A DNA stretch of 64,000 bases from Gymnorhina tibicen. Taxonomy: Eukaryota; Chordata; Aves; Passeriformes; Artamidae. Of this stretch, positions 36,303 through 49,600 are shown piece by piece. Each line of letters opens with the position of its first letter. Positions within the stretch are counted from its first letter, which is position 1. Made by a program: the position numbers and the translations under genes. The notes below the pieces were generated by a model. That model had not been told where the DNA came from and searched no databases. It worked only from the letters and a program-made list of their open reading frames with translations. The DNA lies in contig VXAZ01008127.1 of assembly GCA_013399875.1 (NCBI GenBank), positions 1,099,739 to 1,163,738 of the forward strand, given 5' to 3'.

Positions 36303-39300
36303 TCCCTTCTCAACACAGAAGAATTACAGCAACACGAGTCCTTCTGAGTGCCAGCAGGGCCATCCTGTGTGCCCGTGGGCTGGGTACCAAGTCCCTGCTG
36401 TGGAGCTGTGGAAGGGCTGGAATTAGCGGGCGAAGGCACGAACTGTTCCCTGAGCTCTGTCTGCATCACCGTTTTCACAAAGGTCAGCGCTGCGATGCCA
36501 GCCCCGTTCCCTTTCTCTCGGCTGCAGTCACCGCTGGGGGCTCAGGGGGTGAAGCTCCCTGGAAGGTTGACTCATTGGTGTTTTTGAAGCTGGATCCTGC
36601 TGCTTTCCTTTGAATTATCTTCCAGACAAGAACGTCCTCACGCTCCGTTCCCCTCTGTGGTTACAGAGGGACCAAGCGTGCCGCACGCTGTGCCCCGCTG
36701 GGGTGGCACTGGTGACCTGTGCATGGCCTGTGTACCGTGTGGCACACTCAGGTGGTGGCTTTCCTGTTGGGTGGCACCCTGGGTGTGCTGCAGTCTTACA
36801 CTCCCAAGGGCAAAGGGTTTGCTTTGGTGTGAGGGGTGCCCTGAGGACCAGCTCAAGGCCACTCTCTGGTGTTTATCTCAAGGCGTGATGAGGTCCCCAC
36901 TGTGCTCCTCACAGCCACACGTCCCTGAGTCCTGACCACGACACCACCTCCCTTCTCTGCCTTCCTTGCCTGAGGAGCTGGCTCTCAGCCCAGAAATGCT
37001 GAACTTTTAATCCCAACATGCTGATTTTCACTATTTTCTCTCTTCCCTTTCTACCACATGTCCTCCTGGTGTCCCCTCGTCCCCGCGAGGAGAGGTCTGG
37101 GCGGCAGCTGAAGCCAGCTTCTGCTGCGTGCAGCCTTTGGCTTGCGCTCTTTGCCTTTGAGACGTTAACAACTCCGAACGTTTTACACCTCTCACACCCC
37201 TCCTAGGACAGCCATCTCAGAGGGAGTTTCACAAAATGGCTCCACAAACCAGGATCTCTCATAACCGAGCGCCGGTTTCCTTTTGCGGTGGCGTGACTTT
37301 GTCAGGGATGGCCTGCAAACCCCCAGCGTTTCTCTTGAAAAGCCATCAGCAACCAGCCTGTCTCACCCTGACATCCTGGAGACCACAGGCTGCTTAACAT
37401 TTGATGCATTTTGGCACCCCGACTGGTTTGTGGCCATTTCTTTCGTATGTTATTTAAGATGTGTTTTGGCGATGTGACTATTTTGTGGCTGGTTTTCTGT
37501 GTGTTATTTGAACTTGGGTATGAAAATGTCTGTGATCTATTACCAGCCGAGGCCAGAGACAAACCAATAGCATGATTTATTGTCTCCTGGAACTAGAAAA
37601 CAGCTTCTGGCTCTGTACAGGCTTATCTCCCATACAGTATCTTAAATTCTTCCATCTAACAACAATTAAATATACCTTTGAGAGCATCTTTTATCTTAAA
37701 ACTTGTGGGGTTTAAGCCCTGGAGGATAGTTTAATACTTAAAGTAAAAGCTGCATAGCTCTAAAGCAACCACGTCTGTGTTATTAAGAAGGGGTGATTTT
37801 TAATATTAGAGCACATTTTCAGGTTTCTCTGTGATAGAAGCACATTCATTTGCAAGCAGGGAATTGTCTATCCATCTGAAATAGTTTTAAATTCATTTAT
37901 ACAAGGTAAGAAGATAATCTGGGCCATCACTCTATTAGGAGGCATTTAAAATCTTGTAGGATCAACTAAAGTGCGTGTAGGTACAGCCAATAAATGATTT
38001 GACACAGGTTTTTGCAACAGCTTTGGAAGACCCAAGGTTTTGCTGTTCCATTTTTCTTCTGCAGCTCACAGAGGCTCTGAGTCACTTTATCAATGACTGT
38101 TGCAGCAATCTGCTTTTGGCAGGGTGAAAAAAAAATAATGCCCCAGTGGAATTTCTTGGCTGTTTTTGACCCTGAGGCCAAATCTTCAAAGGCAAAATGT
38201 TGTTCCGAACAAGGAAGGCAAAGGTGGTGGGCAGGGATGCAGCTCTGTGAAGGATGATTTACAGCAGGACAGGGTGCGCCCTGCCACCGTATTTTGGGGG
38301 AATTTGGCTTATTTTGCCCTGCTCTGCTGGTGAAGTGCTTTCTTGACTATAGGAATGTTTCTGTTGAGCAATGCAGAGCTGCTGCTGGGATGAATAATTC
38401 ACGGGGAAATCAGCCGTGGAAGAAACTTTCAACATTCAATCAGATTTTTTTTTCTTCTTAAATTCAGGCTGTTGCTGACCTAATTTATCTCGAGGATGAG
38501 TTTAGCTGATCTGGACAGACAGGGGATTAATTTAACATTAGAAGTGGCGGGGAATGGTGTGATAATGAAATATTAAACCCTTTTGCCACTCGATGCTCTT
38601 CCCCTCCCAGCGGGGGCACGTCCCGTGCTGGCTGTTCCCGCTGCCCTCTGGCACCTGGGTGAACACGTGGCTCGGTACCTGGAGTGCTGGACCAGGACTC
38701 AGGGTTTGGATTTGGGATTTGGACACGTTTCAGCTTTGCCCTGCTGAGGGAGTGTGGAGAGGTTGCTTCCCCTTCCCGTGTCTGTGCCACCGCCTGTGGG
38801 GGATTGCTGTGGCAGTGGGAAAACACAACAAAGATGTGCTCTGGGAGCACATGCAGGGACCTCAGTAACGTGGTCATTCCCAGGTGCTCTGGCTTTGGAG
38901 ATGTCCTCGGTGCTGGGAGCTGCTGCAGCTTCATTTGGGAAAATATTTCTGGTGGTTTCATTGTTCTTTTTGCCGCCGCTCTCGTTTTCCAGCGTTTGGA
39001 TTTGCTTTCTTCCTCTGGTAGACTGGAATATGCAAAGCAGGGCCTGTTTTCAGAGCGGGAGGAGGGCTCTGAGGAATGAGCATCAAGTCAGAGACAGCCA
39101 GGAAAACCTGTGGTGCGGGATGACAAAGCCCATCCTGAGACAGCAAGGCAGCCTCACTTTTCCTGATCATTTCCAGGGTTTCCTTCAGTGCAGCTTTCAC
39201 TGTGTGCTGTGTGATTAACAGCTTCAGTACCAGAGTAATATTTTCTTTAACTCCTCGGTTGCTTCTGAATGAAACATTCCCCCTTTGTAAGGCATAGAAG

Positions 39301-39512
39301 AAGACAGTATGTACGGCTCAAGGAGCTGCTGGAGCTTTTTGTACTCCCTAAGACCAAGGAAGCATCAGCAAGTGCCAGCAAGAGAGCTCAGCAATATCTG
39401 GAGCAATATCACACTTCACCTTGTTTGTGGCGGGGTGTTGGCCTGGCAGCTTTGAAAAACAAACATGCAATTTGGAAGAAATTAGAAGAGGCAGAATTAC
39501 TGAAAAAGATCC

Positions 39513-39525
39513 TTTTTTTTTTTTT
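39513..39525 (+). repeat. Poly(T) run of 13
   Basis: A 13 T homopolymer crosses a plus-strand open frame of 102 codons at 39269-39577, producing a run of phenylalanines in the translation. This argues against that frame being protein-coding. Confidence 0.9.
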
Positions 39526-40499
39526 GGTACAATTGGAACAAGGGTTGAGATACAATGCCCTGCAGCTGGTGGTGTGATGTTTGCTGAGCATGCTGGTAAT
39601 TTCGGATCTCAAAATTTAGTGCTTTTACTGATTTGAGTGCATTGGTTCGCTCAGGGGGTTTCTCTACATGACTTTCAGCCAGTATTGACACTGCTGCTCG
39701 CGCTGCTGCTGTGTGTGCTTATCTGGTGATTTATCTGGAGGCACAGTGTGTTTCCTTGCCTGCTGCAGATCTCTGCTCTGCCTTACCCTCCCGTGATCGC
39801 TCACGAGTCACTGCTGGATGTGGGAATAGCTTCATTGCCACATTCCCTCCAAGAGGAGCGATTTGTGTGAGTCCTGCAGGTCACACACATCCTCCTCAGA
39901 GCTTGTAGTGGGTTCCACCAGCTTTATAGACAGTCAGAACTTTCTCAGGCTGGCACTGGTGTTTTTCCAGCCCCAGCTGCAGACCCTGCTCTATTCAGAG
40001 TGCTGCCCTCCAGCTTCATTTCCCTTTATCCTTGTGCTTCCCATTGCCCTGAGATGGTGCTCAGTATGCTCAGCAATTCTGCCTGGACTCATCAGGTGTC
40101 CCTAAAAGTGAGACGAGGTTCACAGGAGAACAAGTTCAGACCTTAGTTACGGAGATTAAAGCATGAAGAACTCAGTGCTTTCGATGTAAACCTGGAAACA
40201 AGCAATTATAAGAACAATCAGTCCTAGATAATTAGGGTTTTTAGTTATTTTGCTCCATCCTCTCCAATTCAAGGCCTTCTGATTTGTGCTGTGCACTGAA
40301 GAGGTTTTCACATGCTGCTTACCCTTGGCACAGAGCCTGGGAGCTGAGGCATTTTATTCTTCAGTGCTGTGTCTGGAGTTGAGAATGGAGTTCAGATCTC
40401 CTGCCTGTAATTGTCTCTTAAATTGCTTCTGTCCTGATTTGACTGAGATGGCTTAATAGATATTCCTGAGCTCTTGATAGAGCAACAGTTGTTTTCTGC

Positions 40500-40640
40500 A
40501 CTGTGCGGCAGGAAAGAAGAAGAGGTTAATTATAAATGCTTTCTGTGAAGCCTGGGAAGTGCAAGGCATTAATTATCAAAGCTCTGTGGAGAGAGCCCGG
40601 GACACCTTTGGGTCCATTATCAACACAGTTAACAAGGTGC
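40500..40640. promoter_or_regulatory. Candidate homeodomain/TCF site cluster (possible CNE)
   Basis: TAATTA occurs at 40527-40532 and 40570-40575. The second overlaps ATCAAAG (40575-40581), the core bound by TCF/LEF factors. Further on, GTTAAC follows. The arrangement resembles developmental enhancers, but the sites are short and conservation is unknown. Confidence 0.25.
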
Positions 40641-43600
40641 TTCATCTGGATGTGTCTGTATGAGCAAACACACCCATCCCAGAGCCTGTGCTGGGACCTT
40701 GTGTGCTGCTAACTCCCTAATCCGGCAAGAACTGGCATAAAATCTGAGATGGTGTGTGCTGAAGGGTTTGGTTGGGAACACGAGGGCTGAGGGATGGCTG
40801 TTGTGGCTGTGTCAGGGGAGGTGTGGAAGGGGAGACCAGCCAGAGATGGCTTTGGAAGCCTGGTTATGTCCCAATAGCTGAGGGAGAATCCAGCGGGTGA
40901 GGGAAGCAGGGATAGCAGATAGGGTGGTGAACAGCAGGAACAGGGTGTTCATCCCTGCTGAGCTTGGGGCCAGGACTGAGCTGTGTGTGTTACCAGGGCC
41001 CCTGCCTGGAGGTATGATCCCACGTGAAGTTATTTTTACAGTGGGAACAGTGCACAGAGGGTCACAGGACATTATATCCAGCCTTGGTCTAATGATAGCA
41101 GTCACTGGCCTCCTCCCAAAATCATGGTGATCATCACAGAGGAATCCCTCACCCCAAGCTAACCTGAGCAGACCTTCACTTCCAAGGACAAGTGAAGTTT
41201 AAGTGCCAGGTAAAACCTCAGGTCTTGATACCCCCCACTGCACCCTGAGGGAGTTACCCAAGGCCTGCTGTGACATCTGGGTGCTGTGGAGGAGCAGAGG
41301 CTGGCACAGAGCGAGACTGGCCTTCTGCCAGGAGCTGTCACCCAGCAGAGTGAGAAATGGGGGGGTCCCAGGCTGTCCTGGACAGGGACCCTGCTCAGGG
41401 AGCAGTGAGGAGGAGCTACAGCCCCAGGTCACGCTGTGTCTCCTCTGTGGGGTGGTTCACGGCGAGGGGCCATGAGGAGAGTGAGAGTGGGTGAAACTGC
41501 TCAGGGTAAACTCTCGAGCCACCTCACCTGTTTAATGAATTTGCTGGAGAATCCTTTTCCGGTTATAAACCAGAACCAGCAGTACAGATAAAATTTGACT
41601 CATATCTCTTGTCACGTCAGAGGAGGAGGAAGGCAAATACGTGTGAGAAAATGCCTTGAGCTTTCATTTAAAGTGACTTTGATGGTTCCATTGAGCTGAC
41701 ATCCCACTCTGATGCATTTCTGCACTTGCACATTTGAGTCATGTTATGGTAGTTAATCAAAACTACCTCTACTACTAATGCTGTTCCCCTGAACAGGCTG
41801 ATAAAATCCACGAGAAGCCCTAAGGATGCTTGGTTTACAGCACAAATTATTACCGAGCTCAGTTTTTATGACCTGTGCTGTTGTCCTGGTTTATTTTCGT
41901 GCTCCTTGCTGCTCAGTGCAATGCAGCTGCCAGCTGAAGTACACCCCAAATCACAGGAATTTAACACCAGGATGCTTATGACAAGTACAGCTGGATGGTT
42001 GGTGTGGAGCCACAGCATCCCAAAGCCTCCCTAAACCAACCTGGCTTTTGCTGGTGCTGCTCTAATCACATCTCTGCTCCCACACCCTCATCTCAGCCCC
42101 TCTCCCTTTGCAGTCCTCAGCTGGGGGCTGGGAAGACCAGAGGGATCTGGGGAGAGAAACACTGAGTGCACGCTCAAAAGCACCGTCGTGTTTTGTAATT
42201 CCTCCTTCTCCTTGAGGAGGTTTGGGGACACGTTCAGAGCTACAGCCGCTCTGGAGGTCTCTTCCCCAGTGTGCAGCTGAGCACTTCTGCTCCATGGAAG
42301 AGCTCGAGTCTGTCCACAGCTTAACATGAGACTTCACTTTATGCAAGTGTTACAAGCCAGGCTTGTTTCTGTGCTTTGGGGCTTTGTTTCAATGAGGGAT
42401 ATTAAAAGTTAATTCCAGCAGCATCCTGGGAGGGGTGGTTGATGTATTTTAGAGTGACCACAGCCAGATAAGACACTGAAGAACACATTTTTTTTTAAGC
42501 TTTCGACACCAGAACCTTGTGAATTGAACAAATTCCTGTATGATCTGTCCTAGAAATCTAATTTGTTTTGTACCTTCTTATCTTTGTTATATATCTACGC
42601 AGAGATCAGTGCAATTATTTATATAGAGGAGATTAAGCTGCTGAGGCAGTTCTCCTAAAAAAGCTGTGAGCAGCTCCCGTGCTCTTCTGGTCAGTCCCAA
42701 ACTTTCCAGCTCAAATCCATCTTTGGTCACATCATTAAAGTCCCTTTTAGTGGGTTACAACCTCCAGCTCAGCTGGAGGCAATTATTATCTGATATGTAC
42801 CCTGAGTAGGACATAATTATACTTGTCACTAAGTGGCACTGTGTAAATTAGTCTTTAATTGCTGCACATCAAATGAGCAGCTACCCAGTCATTTTTTCTG
42901 TGAGATAAAGAGTTCCAGCATTAGCTTCATCACTGTGGCTTCTGCCTTCACCCAGTTTCTCACTTGTTCTCTTTGAGGTCTAAGATGCAATTTTATGTGA
43001 TGAGACCTTGTTAACATATTTGGCTTTTGCCCTGTGAACCCTCTTTGGTCTTAAATATGGTGGTAGAGAGTTTAACATTAAAAACACAGGAGTAGTGGAG
43101 AAGATGTGACCTTCAAGTACTGCTGTTAAGATATAATTATTGCCTATCATCCGGGGCCAGAAACCCTTTTCTGGCTGGTATGTTGATAAAAAGGGGGCCA
43201 TCACGGGGGCCGAGGAATGCAACCCTTTAGCATGGTTTAGCTGGGCTGTGCTTTGGGGGTTTTTTTGCCTTAATATGGCTTGGATCACTGTGTTTGAACC
43301 CCATTAATGTGTGTGAACTTTAGTCCTCTTAACCCTCGATAAGTTGGGAGTTAACAGAGGGGAGGAGAAGTCTGATTGCTGCGGTGCAAAGCTATTTGTC
43401 TTATCTGGCAACATCTGGAGGCCAGGCCTTGGACCAGACTGCTTCCCTTGGCTGCATTCCCATGCACTGGCTGTGTTTGGGATGGTCTGACACGTATCCT
43501 GCTTGTTCCTGCTGCTGAGGCCGGGGCAGGCACACTCATGGTCCATGCACTTCCCTGCTCTCAGCTCCTGGGGAGCCTTCCCCAAACCACTCAGAGTGGC

Positions 43601-46600
43601 AGTTCTGAGTGTTTCTCACCCAAAACAGCCTTGCTTGCTTTCCACACCAATGCTGGTGGGATCAGTAAGCCATTTCAAGGGGCTTAGTTCTATGGTATCG
43701 GGGCAAAATCCAGATGTGGATGGAAACCTGAGGGTAATTGCTGGAGGAGGTGTTCTGTCCCTGTGCTGGTTTTGGCTGTCGACAGTCCAAAATGTGGGTT
43801 CTGTTCTCCCCTCTCTTGTGGCACAGAGCAGACAGTGCTGGTTAGGGGCATGGATGGCTGCTGGAGCCAGGTGTTTGCTTTTTTATGCTTCTGTGCCTCC
43901 TTCTCTTGCCGACACCAGATACCCTCTGGCAGAGGGGCCTGGAGGAGCAGCCAGGGCCCGCAGCCAGCCCAGCCTGGGTTTACATTCCAGGCTGTAATTT
44001 CTAAAGCAGTTTATGCCGTGAAGTGTGGACAGACTGTTCAGAATAACAGAAGGAACGTTTCCAGTCAGAGAAAACCTCAGCACTGTGCTGACGTGAAGCC
44101 TTTCCAGTCCTCTGCCTCAGCGAGCAGGGTCCGTGGCCAGAGCGAGCCCTCCTGCCCTGGGAAGGGGCTGCTGCCCTGGCCCAGAGCTCAGGCATTAAAT
44201 TCAAAGAGTTATTCATTCAAAGTTATCTACCAACATGTTGTCTTCAACATATAAGTGCAGTCAGTCAAAACCCAACCTTCCCAATTCCTTTCGGCTTGCG
44301 AGCCTCCCACCGCAAGGTTTTGATCTGGGTCCTTTATGGTGGTCCTTTCTCCAGAAATTCTGTCTGGCTGAGGAAAAGCTGCACCAGAAGACCCCAAAAG
44401 GCTTTTTTAGTTTGTTCTTCTTCACAATCTTTATCCTGCCCTTGTCTTTGGCACAAGACTTGCCCAGGATCTATGTGCCAGGTCAGGGCAGTGAATCCAT
44501 GGGTGCTGGGTAGCAGGAGCATTAGCCTTGAGCTGAGCCAGAATTCCAGCTGGGACCGACTTAGGTAGCACAGGATAGTATGAAAAAATAGACCTGGGTT
44601 TCTCTTGGTCTTCTTTGTCACACCTGTGAGCTAATCTGAGGGGCTAGAAACTAAACTGTATGTATTTTTTTAAAAGTAAGGCGATGTTTTCCAACAGTCC
44701 AGGGATTTCAGGAACCGCAGTGTTTAAAAAAAAATCACTTTACACCTGAGACTTAATAGAAAACTGTGGGAGCTGGTGGCACAATGTCCTGTTGGAAGCT
44801 CGATGGGGCAATGACAAATCTGGTTTTAAAAGTCCTTGATTTCCATCTCTGTGGAGTCATTATTTCTGCCTTGCGTGTGCACTGAAAAACATAGATGGAC
44901 TCGGACATTTATTTTTCATATATTTGGTTCGCTGAAATCTCAGTCGGGGTGCTATTGAAGTGATGGATTTACTGTTATACAACACTGGGGAAATTCAGGG
45001 CTGCGGCAAGGACCCTCGTGGTTTAGAGATGTAGATGTTTACTCTAGACACCCTACCCCTAAATGAGACCTCAACACCCTGCCTTTAGTACATTCCAGCC
45101 CTGAAAATCATCGCAGGCTGACCACAAAACTGCTAATGAGAAGTCTTGGCAGACTCAGTGCCTTTGATAATGAGCTGCTTCTCTCTGCCCCACGGAAATC
45201 AATCAAAACGTGGCTGCTGGTTCCCAGCTCCGATGGTTTTCCTGCTCGCCGGGGTGGTTTGCTGCAGCGAGGCTCTTCTGCCACCTCTGCCTCCTCCAAG
45301 GGAGGGATTGCTTTGTTCCATCCTAACCAAACACTTTATTTACCCCGTGGGTGTTGATCCCACTGTCTCCATCCAAAAATGACGTTACATTTCTCTCTTT
45401 TTTGACTCCTGTGGGCCGAGATCCCCAGGATGCAGCGAAACTTCTGGAACTGTAACAGACATAAATCTCTGCAATTACATAAACCAATTTTCTCAGGCTA
45501 CCCTTTGAGAGGTTTCTCACTGTCATCCGTGACAAGTAAATCTGTGAGCTCCCTCAGCCTGGTGCCTTTCAAAACCTGCCACGCTCTCCCTTCAGGCTGC
45601 TGCCAGGGACTTGCTGATGGGTCAAGATTTATTAAACACAGACTTCCGCAGCCTGCAGCTGGCAAAATTTGTCCTCAAGGCCTGCCTGGGAGTTTGGCAG
45701 GGCTTTTGGTGGCTGGTTGCATAAGCTAGATTTTACTCAAGGTAAATTTAGTTTTCCCCCAAAGAATACTGATGATTTCCTTTCATTCAGGCTTTCCAAA
45801 TTAGACAGGCATGCAAGGAGTATAATTTCTGTGGGATGGCTGCCACAGGCGCTGGGTGCTGGGTTTTTTTGGTAAATATTTGTCCAATTAAATGTTGCGT
45901 TTGCTTCTGCTGTTTTTTGTACCCTTTTTTGTGGTGAAATCCCCAAATACCTGAGCTGATGCATTTGCTGTCAGGAATGCCTTTGGGAAAAGTTGCTGTG
46001 AGTGATTTGCAGGAAGCCAATGTGTCAATTTGCAAGTGTGAAAATTTTAGTCAGGAATCCAGGTCTGCGAGTCTGTTTCATCTGGTTGAAATCTCACCTG
46101 ACACTGGTGTCCAGTCGAAACTTAACGACAAAAAAAATCAGCGTTCTCTGAAGAAAGACCCGCTGGAAATGAATCCAGTTGAGTAAATGATAATGGGGTC
46201 CTTTTAAATCATGAGAGGAGAAGAAGGAAAATGGAAGAAATGATTGTCTTTGCTTCACTGTGAGACACGGCTCTGGCCACCTTGCACTTGCTGGTTAGTT
46301 ACGTGGGCACGGAAGGAGGGTAAAGTATCTCTCTGGATGCAAAAAAACCGTGCCACGGGATGCACAGTCGGGCTCAGGAACCAGCTAACAGCATCATGAC
46401 AGGTACTTTCATGGTCTGTTTTGTTATGGCAAATGAGGACCATCTCCACTGCGTGAATCCTTGGAACCTGTCACTTCTAATACGCTGTTAATGCATCAGC
46501 TGCCCAGAGCATGAAGGTGATTCCTTGTATCCATAGTGGTGCCTGCAAACTCTTCCCTTATTTGCCCTTTTTTTTCTTCCCCATACTCATTAACTGAGGG

Positions 46601-49600
46601 GCAAAAAGTGTTGTGGGGCAAATGCATTATGCTGGTAGTTTAATTAGAGTTTTTGACTTCTGTTCCATAGTGCAGAACAACTGATTTAGAGGAGGTCATG
46701 AGAGGGAAAAGCGTGCCTGTGGCTTTAGTGCTTCAGCATAAAGTACAATTCCTTTCATCTATCCAAGGGAAGCAAATCCTACAGCCAGGCAGCTCAGATT
46801 ATAGTGAGAAATACAGCTGCTGATTTCTCTTTATGTTTTGATCATCTCCAGAGTTACTCATTCCTGTGAAACTGTTTGATCTGTTTCAACTGGGACCAGC
46901 AGAGGAAAAGCTGATCTTTAATAAATTAATAACTGGGTAATAAATATTAACAAATAAATACTGGATAAAAGAATATAGATGCCCCTGGTTGTATTTATGT
47001 ACTGCAGCTTGGGGGGACGGTGTGTGTGCTTTCCAAGTCCTTCACATACAGGGAGAGAATTATTCTGGAATTACCAAATGTCTGGGTTTGGCCGGGGCAG
47101 TCACAGAATATGGATCCCTGTCTTCCTACCAAGGGTTTCTCCAGCACACTCTCATCCATGATTTTGGTTTTGGTGAGAGGATTTTCCTGTTCCCCCTTCC
47201 GGTTATGACTTTAGCAATTTACCTATTCCCAGCCTGTGGCACCAGCCCCAGAGAGCAGTGGCACACGCTTTTAGGAAGCCTGGTATGAGGTGTGTGCCTG
47301 CTGAATATCCCGGGACAGGTCACAGGCAGAATGGTGCAGGGCCCTTTGTTCCAGTTTAATTTGCTGCATTTGCAGGATGTGATTCAGATGCCTTTTGCCT
47401 GCTGTCAGCACAGCAGCTGAGTTTTACCTGCTGAGAGTAACAAGGCTTATGCACTGGTAAAGCCGTGGAATAGCAGCAGTAGGAGCGCTCTTATCCTGCA
47501 GGATAGCTTCTCCCAGCATTCCCAGCCCTGTCAGCGGTCCCACTCCATCAATTAAAACCCTCGTGGTGGGGAAAAGCAATGCCAGGCTCTGCAGTGTGCC
47601 ATCCTGCTGGCACCAGCAATGCTGGCGGTGGCTTGTGCAAGGGCAGCGTGGTGCCCGTGTGCCCGCGTGGTGCGAGCAGCACTCCAGACCACAGCTCCTG
47701 GCCGTGCTGAGGGTCCTGCTGCTGGAGCCCAGCCCTTCCCTCAGCGGGAGCATCTGTGCTCCTGCCCAGCTGCACCGGGCACTGCACGGGCTGAGGCCAG
47801 GGAACGACACGGGAGGGGGCTCAGGACAGGTGTAATCAGGTCCCTGCTGCCCAAGGGACGCCTGGCTCCATCCCTGAGCTCTGCAGCACACCCCTAATTC
47901 TGCTGGGGTGGCGTCTGACCCATGGAGGTGAGGTAGGGACAGCGTCTCTTAGTGCCACTTACTGCTGCCTTTTGATACTCTTATTTTCTCCTGTAGCACA
48001 TCCCTGCTCTTTACTGGGGAGCTCAGACTTGCCAGCACCTCAGTGCCAGCAGCCCATGCCCCTGAGGATGGAGGGACACGGGGGTCCCACTCAGTGTCAC
48101 CCCGTGAAGTCCTGCCCCTCGACTCAGGTCACCTCCTGGGGAGGGGGGGCTGCCACATTCGAGCCAGCAGAGATGATTTTTAAATTGCCATAGAACAGCT
48201 GGACACCAGAAGCCGTGGGGGGCTTTAACCATCCTGACCCTGCAACGTGAGATACAAACCAGAGTTTGTTCTTCTTGATGGGCACGTAGAGATCAGAATT
48301 CCTGGATGCAAATCATGCTGGAGTGCTTTGGATAGCTGCTGCTTCTGGGAGCAAATGATACCGAGACACTGAATTCTTTCAAATGTCCATTCAGCGTGAC
48401 ATCAGTGCTGGCACTGAGATGTCTGCGTGTTCTCTCTCCCACCACTGTCTGCTTTTTCACTCTGCTTTTTGCAGTCCAAAAGCCACTAGAGTTGCTGCTG
48501 ATTGGAATAAACGAAATGCAGGGTCCCGTCGGAGACTTAGGATTACTTAGAGGAGAAAAAGAAAAAAGAGAAAGAAAACAAAAACCTGGAATAAATTTCG
48601 GTATTTGTGGGAGATGAAACCAGGAGCTCTCTCCAGAGCAGGCGCTGTGTGAGTATGGGTTTCTCCCAGTCTCAGTGCTGGGCCAAGCCCTCCTCCTCAC
48701 ACTCTGCAGGGATTTCAGTCTGTGCTCTGTCTTGGACAGAGAGAGAGATTAAAAACCCTGGTGACTTCATAAGGTGGAAAAGTGTCCACTTGTGAGAAAG
48801 TTTACACTACCAAGCCCTTCTGAAAAGGGCCCGTATTGGATGCCAAAGTAATGTTTCCATGAAATGTGGCATTGCAGGATGACTTCTGGCTAAAAAAATC
48901 AGTGATGATAACATCCCTTCCTCTCGGGAAGGATACAGATTCCTTTCTTGCCTGCTGTGTATGGTCTTGATTTCTAAACATCTGTCTACTTAATTTGCTG
49001 TCATTGCTGTAGTAGCACCAACAGCCAAAGCGTTTGCCATCCATCCCTTGACACCCTGCCTTGAAATGGTAATTTGTTCCTCAGGCCTCAAAAAACGCAG
49101 GACCTGGATGCTTTCCCCATCCCAGTGTCCTGGAGCCAGCCGCTCCTGCTGGCAGCAGGGAGGACTTAATTCCTCCTATGTCTACTGCAGTGCTGCTGGT
49201 GGGTAGCTGAGCCTGCTGTCACAGCCCCAGCTTTGCAGGAAGGCTTTCCTCAAAGTGATTACAGGAATTTCACTGATTGGTGATGATTTTTAAGGTCACT
49301 CTTCACGTAAATGCAGCTGCCCAAGGAAGTGGGAGCCAATTCCCTTCCTTTTCCTTTGGGCCTGAACACTGAAAAGATTCGGGGTTACGGAGCAGTTTGT
49401 AAAATTAGAGGTTGACTTCTCAGACTTGGGGTGTGCTTCCATATCCTGAGCGTGAGGTGATTCTTTCTGCCATCCTTTGAGGCAAACTTGTGCAGGTAAA
49501 TACCTTGGTTTGATGAGAAGAGCAAAGGGCTGGGGATTAGGCAGATGAGTGAATTTATTTGCAGTGTGTGGGACTGCAAATAAACAAGCACACTTGTGGT

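Noticed and set aside
39269..39577. 102-codon charged open frame
   Set aside because: The first part looks protein-like (Lys, Glu and Ala rich), but the frame passes through a T13 homopolymer and matches nothing known to me.
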